DNA from: Haloactinospora alba
Lineage (GTDB): Bacteria; Actinomycetota; Actinomycetes; Streptosporangiales; Streptosporangiaceae
Assembly: GCF_006717075.1 (NCBI RefSeq)
Contig: NZ_VFQC01000002.1
Location: forward strand, 434,001-498,000
DNA: 64,000 bases
Direction of reading: 5' to 3'
Shown here in pieces: positions 53,838 through 62,014 of the stretch (the stretch's first letter is position 1; each line of letters starts with the position of its first letter). The notes beneath the pieces are model-generated. The model was not told the DNA's origin and ran no database searches. It worked only from the letters and a program-made list of their open reading frames with translations. The translations under genes and the position numbers were made by a program.

Positions 53838-54925
53838 TGCGGCACCTCGCTGTCGCCGTGTTCGGCACGTATCCGGGACACGAACGTGTCGGCGAACCGG
53901 GAGAGCGGGGTTCTCCCTCCGCAGGCCGGCGGGTCGCCGCGGTCCAGAGTGCGCGCCAGCCCGGGTTCGGCTGGTATGTCTCCCGCCAACGGGAGTCCGA
54001 GGGCGTGGCGCACGGTATCCGCGGGGAAGTCGCAGGAACTGGACCGGCAGGCGACGCGCAGGTCGCGGGCGTGCTTCCGCGCCCGCGCCGCGGCGCGCCG
54101 CGCTGCCATCACCGCGTGCAGCTCCGCGGGGACGACGAGGAGTGCGACGGTGCTGCGCCGCAGTGCCTCCTCCGCCGCGGCGTCCGGGTCGCGGGGGAGG
54201 TCCAGCACCACCAGGTCCGAGCCCCGGCTGGCCGAGGAGAGGACGGCGCGCATCGCTGGCACCGGGACGGGGGTTGCGGGGCCGTGCTCCCACGTGAGCA
54301 GGGTGATGCCGCCAGGAGCGGGAAGGGTGTCGCGCAGGGCGGGCCAGCTCATCCGACCCTCCCGGGACGTGAGGTCGTTCCAGCGCGTTCCCGGTGTCCT
54401 CTCGTGGCCGAGCAGCAGGTCCAGCCCGCCGCCGAGCGGGTCGGCGTCGATGAGCGCGGTGCGTGCTCCGGCGCGTTGGCCGGCATGGGCCAGGGCGACC
54501 GAGAGCAGGCTCGCTCCCGCTCCGCCGCGGCCGCCGAGGACCGCCACCGTCAGGGAGGAGCGGGAACGGGGTTGGGTGGCGTCGGCGAGGAGGTCGACCA
54601 GGGTGCCCTCGTCGTCGGGCAGCGCGAGGAGGGTGCGGGCCCCGATCCGGAGCGCCGCGTTGGCCAGCGCCTGGTCGTGTTGCGGTTGGTGGTCGGTTTC
54701 CCTGCTGACGGTGATGATGTTCGGGTGCGGGTCGGGGCGGAGCTCGGCGAGCTCGGGCAGGAGGTCCGTTCCCGCGATGACGAGCGGGGCCTGTGTCCAG
54801 TCGCGTGCGGCGTGCGGCGTCGTGTGCGCGACCGTGACGTCGACGGCGGCGGTCGCGGCCAACCGGAGCAGGTCGTCGAGGAGTTCGGCGTCGTCGGTGA
54901 CGAGCAGCGGGCGCGGTGCGTCCAT
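53834..54925 (-). CDS. ssd: Ssd/TadZ-like MinD-family protein
   Basis: 363 aa, ATG 54925 after GGGAGG. An N-terminal receiver-like domain (~1-120) is followed by a MinD/ParA-type domain: GGRGGAGASLLS takes the place of Walker A but has Ala where the lysine would be, then LIDADPLGGGLDLLLG. This matches the septum-site-determining/CpaE-like proteins (Rv3660c) that head actinobacterial tad operons. Likely localises the Tad machine or affects septation. First gene of the operon. Confidence 0.88.
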   Translation of the reverse strand: MDAPRPLLVTDDAELLDDLLRLAATAAVDVTVAHTTPHAARDWTQAPLVIAGTDLLPELAELRPDPHPNIITVSRETDHQPQHDQALANAALRIGARTLLALPDDEGTLVDLLADATQPRSRSSLTVAVLGGRGGAGASLLSVALAHAGQRAGARTALIDADPLGGGLDLLLGHERTPGTRWNDLTSREGRMSWPALRDTLPAPGGITLLTWEHGPATPVPVPAMRAVLSSASRGSDLVVLDLPRDPDAAAEEALRRSTVALLVVPAELHAVMAARRAAARARKHARDLRVACRSSSCDFPADTVRHALGLPLAGDIPAEPGLARTLDRGDPPACGGRTPLSRFADTFVSRIRAEHGDSEVPQ

Positions 54926-55026
54926 GGAGCCTCCCAGCGCGTGGCGTCGGTGTCTCCATGGTCGGAGGCTCGGGCCTCTGGGGGAAGCCGGGTTCGCTGG
55001 TTGTGGACGGTCACGTCACGGAAAAG

Positions 55027-55064
55027 GCGACGGCCCCCGCCGGGGGGATAGCGGGGGCCGTCGC
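55027..55064. terminator. 14-bp hairpin upstream of ssd
   Basis: GCGACGGCCCCCGC (55027-55040) / GCGGGGGCCGTCGC (55051-55064), 10-nt loop. It lies 102 nt upstream of the ssd start, so it would block transcripts entering the tad operon from the right or act in the 5' untranslated region. Confidence 0.6.
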
Positions 55065-55761
55065 GCGGTCCGGCTCCGGGGGGGTAGAGCCGGTTCCGCT
55101 TTCCGGGAAAGATCGTGTGGGTGTGCCGGGCCGTCGTACGGGAGGTCGGAACACGCTCCATCCTCGGAGCGACGTGTGTCCCGAACCGTGCTCGGGATTC
55201 GGACGGGGGCGTCCGCGCGGGACATTCCCTATCCGGATCCGGAGAGGGTGAACGGGGAAAAGGAAGCTGTCATAACGACCACCGAAGGCGCCGGAGCGGA
55301 AGTAACATATTCGATACGTAATGTTACCATAAAGCCTTGCCCGGGCGAAGGTGAAATCCTGTTTCGGCGCCCTGCCGCGCCCTTTTCCGCACCGGGTCTC
55401 TGGGGTAGAAAGAAACCAGAGGGTGGATATGCCCACCGCACACGGTATCCGGGTACCCACGCGTTACCAAGCCGTAATGGGCTAGCCCGCATCCGGGCAA
55501 TGCCAGCAGGGGCGAACCCGGTCGGGATAATATGACTCGCACGCATGATAGCCCGGTGACACGTGCTGCTGACGGTGCCTCGAGCGGTTCGGAAAGACCG
55601 CGCGGGGCACCGTTCTGTGTGACCCCTCTTCCGGAGCCTCTCCCGTCATTCCCGCCGGCGGGAAAGCCCTCGGGGGCACGGAATGACGGGGCGGACGGCT
55701 CGGCGAGGTTCAATATTCAAATTCTCGCTGCCTGGGATTCACACGGGAAGAATGTGCCAGC
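55065..55761. other. ~700-bp gene-free region with inverted repeats
   Basis: No credible gene. Seen: GTAACAT (55302-55308) / ATGTTAC (55321-55327); a -10-like GATAAT near 55525; and CCCGTCATTCC (55642-55652) / GGAATGACGGG (55680-55690), an 11-bp stem with a 27-nt loop. The part from 55255 to 55560 is AT-richer than average. It could contain promoters for ssd, a long 5' leader, or a small RNA. Confidence 0.45.
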
Positions 55762-56562
55762 TCACCCGCGCTTCAACGCCTCACAGGTCGCCAGCGAGTC
55801 CCGCGCGCCCGCCGCGACCGCCCGGCAGCAGTGCGTCACCCACGCGGCCATCCCCTCGGGGGTGCCCGTGGTGTAGTCGTGGAGCGCCCTCGCGTACTCC
55901 TCGGCCGACTCCGCGTGGCCCACTTCCGGAGGGACCAGCGACTTGGGGTCCAGGCCGCGTTCGACCAGTGTCAGCCGCTCCGCGGCACGCGCGACCAGGC
56001 CGTCCCCCCATCCGAACGGGCGCAGCGTCGCCAGCTCCCCGTGGACGACGGCGCTGACCACGAGCGCGGGGACCGTCCCCGGGGTGTTGAGCAGCGTGTT
56101 CAACGCCCTCAGCCGCGCGGGGACCTGTTCGGCGCCCGGAGCGGGTCCGACACCGAGAACGTCCTCAGAGGTCTGCTCGCGCGTCCGCGGGCGCCCGAGA
56201 GCGCCGGTGGGAACACTGTCGGCCGCCGCGAGGGTGTGCAACCGTGCCAGTACCTGGTGCGGGGCTTTGGACCATGTGTCGACCAGCGTCCCCAGCTCAC
56301 CGGAGACGCGCAGCGCACCCGTGACCCGGGGGTCGTCACTCTCGCCCGAGCGCACGTGCTCCAGCGGCGCCTCGGCTCCTTCCAGGGCCGCGGAGGCGCG
56401 GGCTCCGCGCAACGCGGACTCCAGCGACACGTCCGTACTGCGCCGTCGCAGGATGCGGTGGCCCAGCAGGCGGTCGACCACCGAACGCGTCTCCTGGACG
56501 GCCTCGTCAACACCGGGAAGCTCCGCTATCCGCTGTAGCGGGTCATCTGAAACCGAATTCAC
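55762..56562 (-). CDS. Fic-like protein with degenerate active site
   Basis: 266 aa from GTG 56562 (weak start). ALRGARASAALEGAE near the N-terminus resembles the inhibitory SxxxE(G/N) region of Fic proteins, and ELATLRPFGWGDGLVARA near residue 195 corresponds to HPFxxGNGRxxR with the catalytic His and the Asn-Gly-Arg replaced. Actinobacterial homologs beside acs are commonly annotated as oxidoreductase or Fic family. AMP transfer is therefore doubtful. Divergent from acs. Confidence 0.7.
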   Translation of the reverse strand: MNSVSDDPLQRIAELPGVDEAVQETRSVVDRLLGHRILRRRSTDVSLESALRGARASAALEGAEAPLEHVRSGESDDPRVTGALRVSGELGTLVDTWSKAPHQVLARLHTLAAADSVPTGALGRPRTREQTSEDVLGVGPAPGAEQVPARLRALNTLLNTPGTVPALVVSAVVHGELATLRPFGWGDGLVARAAERLTLVERGLDPKSLVPPEVGHAESAEEYARALHDYTTGTPEGMAAWVTHCCRAVAAGARDSLATCEALKRG

Positions 56563-56695
56563 ACCACAAAGCCTACGCGTCAGTAACAGAGGTTGTGGCC
56601 AGGCCCCACTTGTGGCTACCACTGTTCGGTTGATGAAGTGGTATGGACCACTTGTGCCTATCGGGCGCATCACAACCGACCGAGGAGGAGTAACC

Positions 56696-58672
56696 GTGGC
56701 TCAGACCCCCCAGGAACAGGGCAGCGAGACGCTGTCCAACCTGCTGCAGGAGACGCGCCGGTTCCCACCGCCTCCGGAGCTCGCCGCCCACGCGAACGTC
56801 ACGAGCGACGCCTTCGCGGCTGCGTCCGCCGATCCCCTCAGCTTCTGGGAGGAGCAGGCCCGTCGCCTGACCTGGGAACGGTCCTGGGACAAGGTCCTGG
56901 AGTGGAACCCGCCGTTCGCGGAATGGTTCGGCGGCGGCAAGCTCAACGCCGCGGTCAACTGTCTGGACCGCCACGTCGAGGCGGGACTGGGGGACCGGGT
57001 CGCCATCCACTGGGAGGGTGAACCCGGCGACAGCCGGGCCATCACCTACGCCCAGCTCACCGGGATGGTGTGCCAGGCCGCCAACGCCATGACGGAACTC
57101 GGCGTGTCCAAGGGCGACCGGGTCGCCATCTACATGCCGATGATCCCGGAGACGGTCGTCGCCATGCTGGCGTGCGCCCGACTCGGCGCTATCCACATGG
57201 TGGTCTTCGGTGGTTTCTCGGTGGACGCGCTCGGCACCCGCCTGGACGACAGCGAGGCGAAACTCGTCGTCACCGCCGACGGCGGTTACCGCCGCGGCGC
57301 GCCGAGCTCCCTCAAACCCGCCGTCGACGAGGCGGTGCGCGACCGTCCCGCGGTGGAGAACGTCCTCGTCGTACGGCGCACCGGCCAGGAGATCGACTGG
57401 TCCGAGGGGCGCGACGTCTGGTGGCACGACATCGTCGACCGCCAGGACACCCGCCACCACGCCGAGGCGCACGACGCCGAGCACCCGCTGTACATCATGT
57501 ACACCAGCGGCACCACCGCCAAACCCAAGGGCATCCTGCACACCACCGGCGGGTACCTGACCCAGGTCTCCTACACCCACTGGGCGGTGTTCGACCTCAA
57601 ACCCGAGAGCGACGTCTTCTGGACCGCCGCCGACATCGGGTGGGTGACCGGCCACTCCTACATCGTCTACGGTCCGCTCTCCAACGGCGCCACCTCGGTG
57701 ATGTACGAGGGCACCCCGGACACCCCGCACAAGGGGCGCTTCTGGGAGATCGCCGAGAAGTACGGGGTCTCACTGCTGTACATGGCCCCCACGGCGATCC
57801 GCACGTTCATGAAGTGGGGCGAGGACATCCCGGCCGGATACGACCTGTCCCGCCTGCGGGTGCTGGGTTCGGTCGGCGAGCCGATCAACCCCGAGGCCTA
57901 CATGTGGTACCGGAAGAACATCGGCGGCGACCGTACCCCCGTCGTGGACACCTGGTGGCAGACCGAGACCGGGGCGATCATGGTCTCCCCGCTGCCGGGT
58001 GTGCACTCGGGCAAACCCGGGGCCGCCATGCAGCCCCTTCCCGGTATCGCGGCCGACGTCGTGGACGAGACGGGAGCCTCCGTCCCCAACGGGGAGGGCG
58101 GCTACATCGTGGTGCGCGAGCCCTGGCCCGCCATGCTGCGCGGGATCTGGGGCGACCCCCAGCGGTACAGGGAGACCTACTGGTCCCGGTTCGAGGGCCT
58201 GTACTTCCCCGGGGACGGAGCGAAACGCGACGAGGACGGCGACTTCTGGCTGCTCGGCCGGGTGGACGACGTCATGCTCGTCTCCGGCCACAACATCTCC
58301 ACCACCGAGGTGGAGTCGGCCCTGGTCTCCCACCCCTCCGTCGCCGAGGCGGCGGTCGTGGGCGCGGCCGACCCGGTGAGCGGGCAGGCGATCGTGTCCT
58401 TCGTGATCCTGCGGGGCGAGGTCGGCAACGGCGGTGACGACCTGGTCAGCGAACTCCGGTCCCACGTCGGCGCCTCCCTGGGGCCCATCGCCAAACCGCG
58501 CCAGATCATGGTGGTTCCGGAGCTGCCGAAGACGCGCTCCGGAAAGATCATGCGTCGGCTGCTGCGTGACGTGGCGGAGAACCGCCAGCTCGGCGACGTC
58601 TCCACCCTCACCGACAGCACGGTGATGGACGTGATCTCGGCCAAGCTGCCCAACGCCAACAGCGACGAGTAG
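56696..58672 (+). CDS. acs: Acetyl-CoA synthetase
   Basis: 658 aa, GTG 56696 behind GAGGAGGAG. AMP-forming enzyme converting acetate, ATP and CoA to acetyl-CoA. Motifs: YTSGTTAKPKG (~267, adenylate loop), WWQTETG (~423), and PKTRSGKIMRR near residue 612, whose Lys is the site of regulatory acetylation. Length is normal (~650). Conserved neighbour of Fic-like, holin-like and EphE-like genes in actinobacteria. Confidence 0.97.
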   Translation: MAQTPQEQGSETLSNLLQETRRFPPPPELAAHANVTSDAFAAASADPLSFWEEQARRLTWERSWDKVLEWNPPFAEWFGGGKLNAAVNCLDRHVEAGLGDRVAIHWEGEPGDSRAITYAQLTGMVCQAANAMTELGVSKGDRVAIYMPMIPETVVAMLACARLGAIHMVVFGGFSVDALGTRLDDSEAKLVVTADGGYRRGAPSSLKPAVDEAVRDRPAVENVLVVRRTGQEIDWSEGRDVWWHDIVDRQDTRHHAEAHDAEHPLYIMYTSGTTAKPKGILHTTGGYLTQVSYTHWAVFDLKPESDVFWTAADIGWVTGHSYIVYGPLSNGATSVMYEGTPDTPHKGRFWEIAEKYGVSLLYMAPTAIRTFMKWGEDIPAGYDLSRLRVLGSVGEPINPEAYMWYRKNIGGDRTPVVDTWWQTETGAIMVSPLPGVHSGKPGAAMQPLPGIAADVVDETGASVPNGEGGYIVVREPWPAMLRGIWGDPQRYRETYWSRFEGLYFPGDGAKRDEDGDFWLLGRVDDVMLVSGHNISTTEVESALVSHPSVAEAAVVGAADPVSGQAIVSFVILRGEVGNGGDDLVSELRSHVGASLGPIAKPRQIMVVPELPKTRSGKIMRRLLRDVAENRQLGDVSTLTDSTVMDVISAKLPNANSDE

Positions 58673-58921
58673 CACCCTTCCGCACCCGCCACGGCACCCG
58701 CCAGCGCCGCCGTACCCCTGTGGAACCCGCAGTGGGCGCGGCGGCGCGCGTTATGCTGATCTCCTGCACCAACAGCTCAATGGTCCCCGGGTGCCGTTCT
58801 CCCGCCGCCGCGCGGCCACCCGGTGCCGGCCCCGCGGGTGCGGGTGCGGCGCCACGGTGCGTGGGAACGGGTGTGTGCAAGGATTCGAGAGAAACACGTC
58901 CGAACGAAGGGAGCCACCTCG

Positions 58922-59356
58922 ATGTCTGCGACCCGGTCGGGTGGCCAGGAATCCGAAACGCCCAACCCCACCGAGCGTTCGTTGGGCCAGCTCGCCTCGG
59001 AGGCCAGCGGCAACATATCGCGTCTCGTACGCCTGGAACTGGAACTGGCGAAGCTGGAACTCGCGCGAGACGCCCGGCACGTCGCCAAGGGTTCGGGGCT
59101 GTTCGTCGTAGCCGCCGTACTCGGGCACATGGTGCTGATCCTGGCCTCGGTGACGATCGGCCTGGGGCTGTGGGCTCTCGGCCTCGCCCCGTGGCTGGCG
59201 TTCCTCATCGTGACGCTGTTCTACGTGGTACTCGCCGCGGTTCTGGTGTTCGTGGGCGTGCGCCAACTCAAACGGCTCCAGGGCCTGTCCCGCACCAGTG
59301 CCACCATGGCGGACACGATGGCGGTGCTGCGGCGGGAACACCCGGACGAAGCGTGA
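58922..59356 (+). CDS. Phage-holin-superfamily/DUF1469-like membrane protein
   Basis: 144 aa from ATG 58922. An N-terminal amphipathic helix (LGQLASEASGNISRLVRLEL, then ELAKLELARDARHVAKG) leads into two membrane helices (~58-82, 88-112) and a basic C-terminus. This is the actinobacterial phage holin family (DUF1469/Rv3669 neighbourhood), a chromosomal membrane protein and not a sign of prophage. 27 nt before the hydrolase. Confidence 0.85.
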   Translation: MSATRSGGQESETPNPTERSLGQLASEASGNISRLVRLELELAKLELARDARHVAKGSGLFVVAAVLGHMVLILASVTIGLGLWALGLAPWLAFLIVTLFYVVLAAVLVFVGVRQLKRLQGLSRTSATMADTMAVLRREHPDEA

Positions 59357-59383
59357 CCACGGGCCCGTACGGTCGGTTGAACG

Positions 59384-60295
59384 ATGACTGACGAGTCGGC
59401 CGTCATGATCGACGGACCGTGGACCCACCGGACGGTGAGCGCCGCCGGCACGCGTTTCCACGTGGTGGACGCCGGCGACGGGCCACTGGTGCTGCTCCTG
59501 CACGGTTTTCCCCAGTTCTGGTGGTCGTGGCACGAGCAGCTCCCCGCTCTCGCCGCCGCCGGCTACCGGGCGGTGGCGGTGGACCTGCGCGGGTACGGGG
59601 CCAGTGACAAACCGCCCCGTGGCTATGACCTCGTCACGCTGGCGTCGGATGCCGCCGGACTGATCCGGGCGCTGGGCGAGGCGGAGGCGGTCGTCGTCGG
59701 CCACGCCACCGGCGGGCTGCTCGGCTGGACCATGGCCACCCACTTCCCGTCCGTGGTGCGACGGCTGGCGGTGCTGGCCATGCCGCATCCGCTCCGGCTG
59801 CCGTGGGCGATGCTGGCGGCGGAGCAGGGATGGGCGGCGCGGCCGCTTCTGGGGTTCCAGCTTCCGGTCCTGCCGGAACGGCGGTTGCTGGCCCGGGACG
59901 CGACCAGGGTGGGAACCCTGCTGCGCGAGTGGTCCCGTCCGGGATGGCCCGACCAAACGACCGAGCGTCTCTGCCGGGACGCGTTCCAGATCCCCGGTGT
60001 GGCGCACTGCTCGGTGGAGTGCCACCGCTGGCTGGTCCGTTCCCAGGTCCGCCCGGACGGCCGCAGGTACATGCGCCGCATGCGTCGGCCGATCGGTGCT
60101 CCCACCCTGCACATGCACGGCGGGTTGGATCCGTTCCTGCTCGCCGGTACCGCACGCGGGTCGGGGCGCTACGTCGACGCGCCCTACCGATGGCGGATGG
60201 TGGAGGGTGCGGGGCACTTCCCGCACCAGGAGCGTCCCGAACGAGTCAACGCCTCCCTGCTCAGCTGGCTCGAGGACAGCGAACCCGACATGTGA
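59384..60295 (+). CDS. EphE-like alpha/beta hydrolase, nucleophile missing
   Basis: 303 aa (ATG 59384; ATG 59405 alternative). The fold matches epoxide hydrolase-type enzymes: HGFPQFWWSWHEQLPAL (HGxP, oxyanion hole), DLRGYGASDKPPRGYD, and a C-terminal His region ... GAGHFPHQERPE. At the nucleophile elbow, however, the sequence is GHATGG, so the position normally Asp or Ser (GxDxG) is Ala108. Epoxide hydrolysis by the standard mechanism is unlikely. Corresponds by position to Rv3670 (EphE). Confidence 0.85.
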   Translation: MTDESAVMIDGPWTHRTVSAAGTRFHVVDAGDGPLVLLLHGFPQFWWSWHEQLPALAAAGYRAVAVDLRGYGASDKPPRGYDLVTLASDAAGLIRALGEAEAVVVGHATGGLLGWTMATHFPSVVRRLAVLAMPHPLRLPWAMLAAEQGWAARPLLGFQLPVLPERRLLARDATRVGTLLREWSRPGWPDQTTERLCRDAFQIPGVAHCSVECHRWLVRSQVRPDGRRYMRRMRRPIGAPTLHMHGGLDPFLLAGTARGSGRYVDAPYRWRMVEGAGHFPHQERPERVNASLLSWLEDSEPDM

Positions 60296-60334
60296 CCCCG
60301 TAGGCCGAACCCGTCGGAACCGAAGTGAGGAACC

Positions 60335-60823
60335 ATGCAGGAGAACACGTCAGCGGCCCGGGACCGCGATCCGGAGGGGCGCGCGCAGAACCAGCGCCCC
60401 CGGGACGGGTACGGGCGTCCGCTTCCCCACGGTTCACAGGGGGTGCCACGGATTCCCGAGGACGCCGTGTTCACCCCGGAGGAGGGACTGACCGAGGCGC
60501 AACGGTTGCTGGAGGGTGGTTACGCCTTCCACGCGCATGAGGTTCTGGAAGCGGTGTGGAAGTCCGCGTCCGCCCCGGACAGGGAGCTGTGGCGGGGACT
60601 GGCCCAGCTCGCTGTCGGGCTCACCCACGCCCAGCGGGGCAACCGCCTCGGTGCCGCGCGTCTGCTGCGCCGGGGCGCGCAACGGGTCGCCGAGTACGGC
60701 AGCGCGGCCCCGGACGGGGTCGACGCCGTGGGCGTGGCCCGGTACGGGAACAGCGTCGCCGAGCGGTTGGAGGCGGGCGACGACGGCCCGATCGACACCT
60801 CGGCGTTGCGGCTGCGCCGTTGA
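60335..60823 (+). CDS. DUF309-family protein
   Basis: 162 aa. Residues ~50-120 contain GGYAFHAHEVLEAVWKSA and LWRGLAQLAVGLTHAQRGN, the FHxHExxE signature of DUF309, a helical protein of unknown function with possible metal-binding His/Glu. The first 45 residues are polar and probably disordered. It lies 39 nt after the EphE-like gene and may be co-transcribed. Confidence 0.88.
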   Translation: MQENTSAARDRDPEGRAQNQRPRDGYGRPLPHGSQGVPRIPEDAVFTPEEGLTEAQRLLEGGYAFHAHEVLEAVWKSASAPDRELWRGLAQLAVGLTHAQRGNRLGAARLLRRGAQRVAEYGSAAPDGVDAVGVARYGNSVAERLEAGDDGPIDTSALRLRR

Positions 60824-61010
60824 CCCCTGGGGTGGCGGAAGGGGACCGGGGACGGTTCCCCTCCCCGCCCCGACCGGGCCGGGGCTCGGCCCCCGGAGCG
60901 CCGCCGCGCGTTTCCCCTGGTGAGCAGTTGCCGCGGTTACCCGTGTGGTGCCGGGCGCGGGGCAGCACTGGCCCGGTGGTCCCGGAGGAGTCCACGGCTG
61001 CGCGGCGGGC

Positions 61011-61439
61011 TCACCCGAGCGCCCGTAGCTGGCGCATCAGTTCCAGGTTGTCGCCGTGCGGCCAGTACTCCACGAACCGGTCGCCGTCGACCCGCATCAC
61101 GTCGACGCCCCGGTAGCGCACACTCGTGCCCGGCGGAGCGTCGAAACCGGGAACGCCTCCCGGATAGTTCGCCGCGAACTCCCAGCGCCCGACCACCCAC
61201 GCGCCGTCCACGATGGGCTCGGTCAGCAGCGCGACCCGGACGTCGCGGAACATGGTCACCGCCGTGCGTACCTGTTCGGCGATCTCCTCCGGCCCCACGT
61301 GGTCGCGTCCCTGGTCCCAGTGCGCGACGGCCCCGGGAGCGAACAGTCGCCGTGCGAGGCTGTCCATCTCCTCCGGAGCCGCGTTCCACATCCCGGGGAG
61401 CCAGCGTCGGTACAGTTCGCGTGTCGCCGTGGCGTCCAC
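61011..61439 (-). CDS. SnoaL-like (NTF2 fold) protein
   Basis: 142 aa from GTG 61439, set by GAGGGGGAACC upstream; the open frame to 61670 is not supported. NTF2-fold pattern: RELYRRWLPGMW, LFAPGAVAHWDQGRDHVGPEEI, and VDVMRVDGDRFVEYWPHGDNLELM, where the last motif is typical of SnoaL/polyketide-cyclase-like proteins. Most members are isolated, of unknown substrate. Stands alone. Confidence 0.85.
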   Translation of the reverse strand: MDATATRELYRRWLPGMWNAAPEEMDSLARRLFAPGAVAHWDQGRDHVGPEEIAEQVRTAVTMFRDVRVALLTEPIVDGAWVVGRWEFAANYPGGVPGFDAPPGTSVRYRGVDVMRVDGDRFVEYWPHGDNLELMRQLRALG

Positions 61440-62014
61440 GGTTCCCCCTCGAGTCACGGTTCTCGGTCCGACACCGCCCGAGCTTTCCAGCACGGTGCTC
61501 CCGGTGTCTTGGAGAAACGGGAACTCGCGGTGGATCCACACCCTGGGACGCGTCCGGCGGGAACGTCCGGCTCGTGGCGGCCCGCGCGGCGGACCCGCCT
61601 TTCGGGAGCGAGCTGCCTGCGCGGCGACGCGGCCCAGCGCGTTGGGAGTGCTGTTACTCCTGTGGCTCATGCCGTTTAAATACGGTTAAGCGAATTTTTT
61701 CTCAAAAATTCCAATAGTCAGTATTGCGAATTATGTATTTTATTCCTTTGTGTGGCGGTATGCCGCTATTGTTATTCCGCTGTTGGCATGAGTCGTGCTC
61801 CTTGGGGGAAGGCGCATCCCCGCCTCGCGCTTTTCGACGCAATGGTGCGTAGAATTCCGGAGCATCGTTCCCACTGCGACCTGTGGGGCCGGAGAGTTGA
61901 ATACTGAACGGCAGTGCGCGCTCGGTCGGTACGGGTTTCCGGGAGAATGTTCCATTCGGGTGTTTCCGGGATCCAGGAGCGCGGCTCCACAACGTTCCCG
62001 TCAAGGAGGACGGT
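61440..62014 (+). other. 575-bp gap, AT-rich promoter/leader of hppA
   Basis: No gene. From about 61670 to 61800 base composition turns AT-rich, with GAATTTTT (61692-61699) / AAAAATTC (61704-61711) and GTATTTTATT nearby. The rest up to the TTG at 62015 is a likely long 5' leader. Confidence 0.5.

Noticed and set aside
55261-55460. Cobalamin-type or other riboswitch suggested by GGTGAAATCC
   Set aside because: Only one short block matches; neighbouring conserved elements are absent and there is no matching downstream gene.
52207-55535. 696- and 1009-codon plus-strand frames over tadA and ssd
   Set aside because: Composition-driven shadows; no family motifs and they run through the gene-free region.
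58922-59356. Prophage holin
   Set aside because: The family name is phage holin, but this is the conserved chromosomal neighbour of acs; no lysis genes are near.
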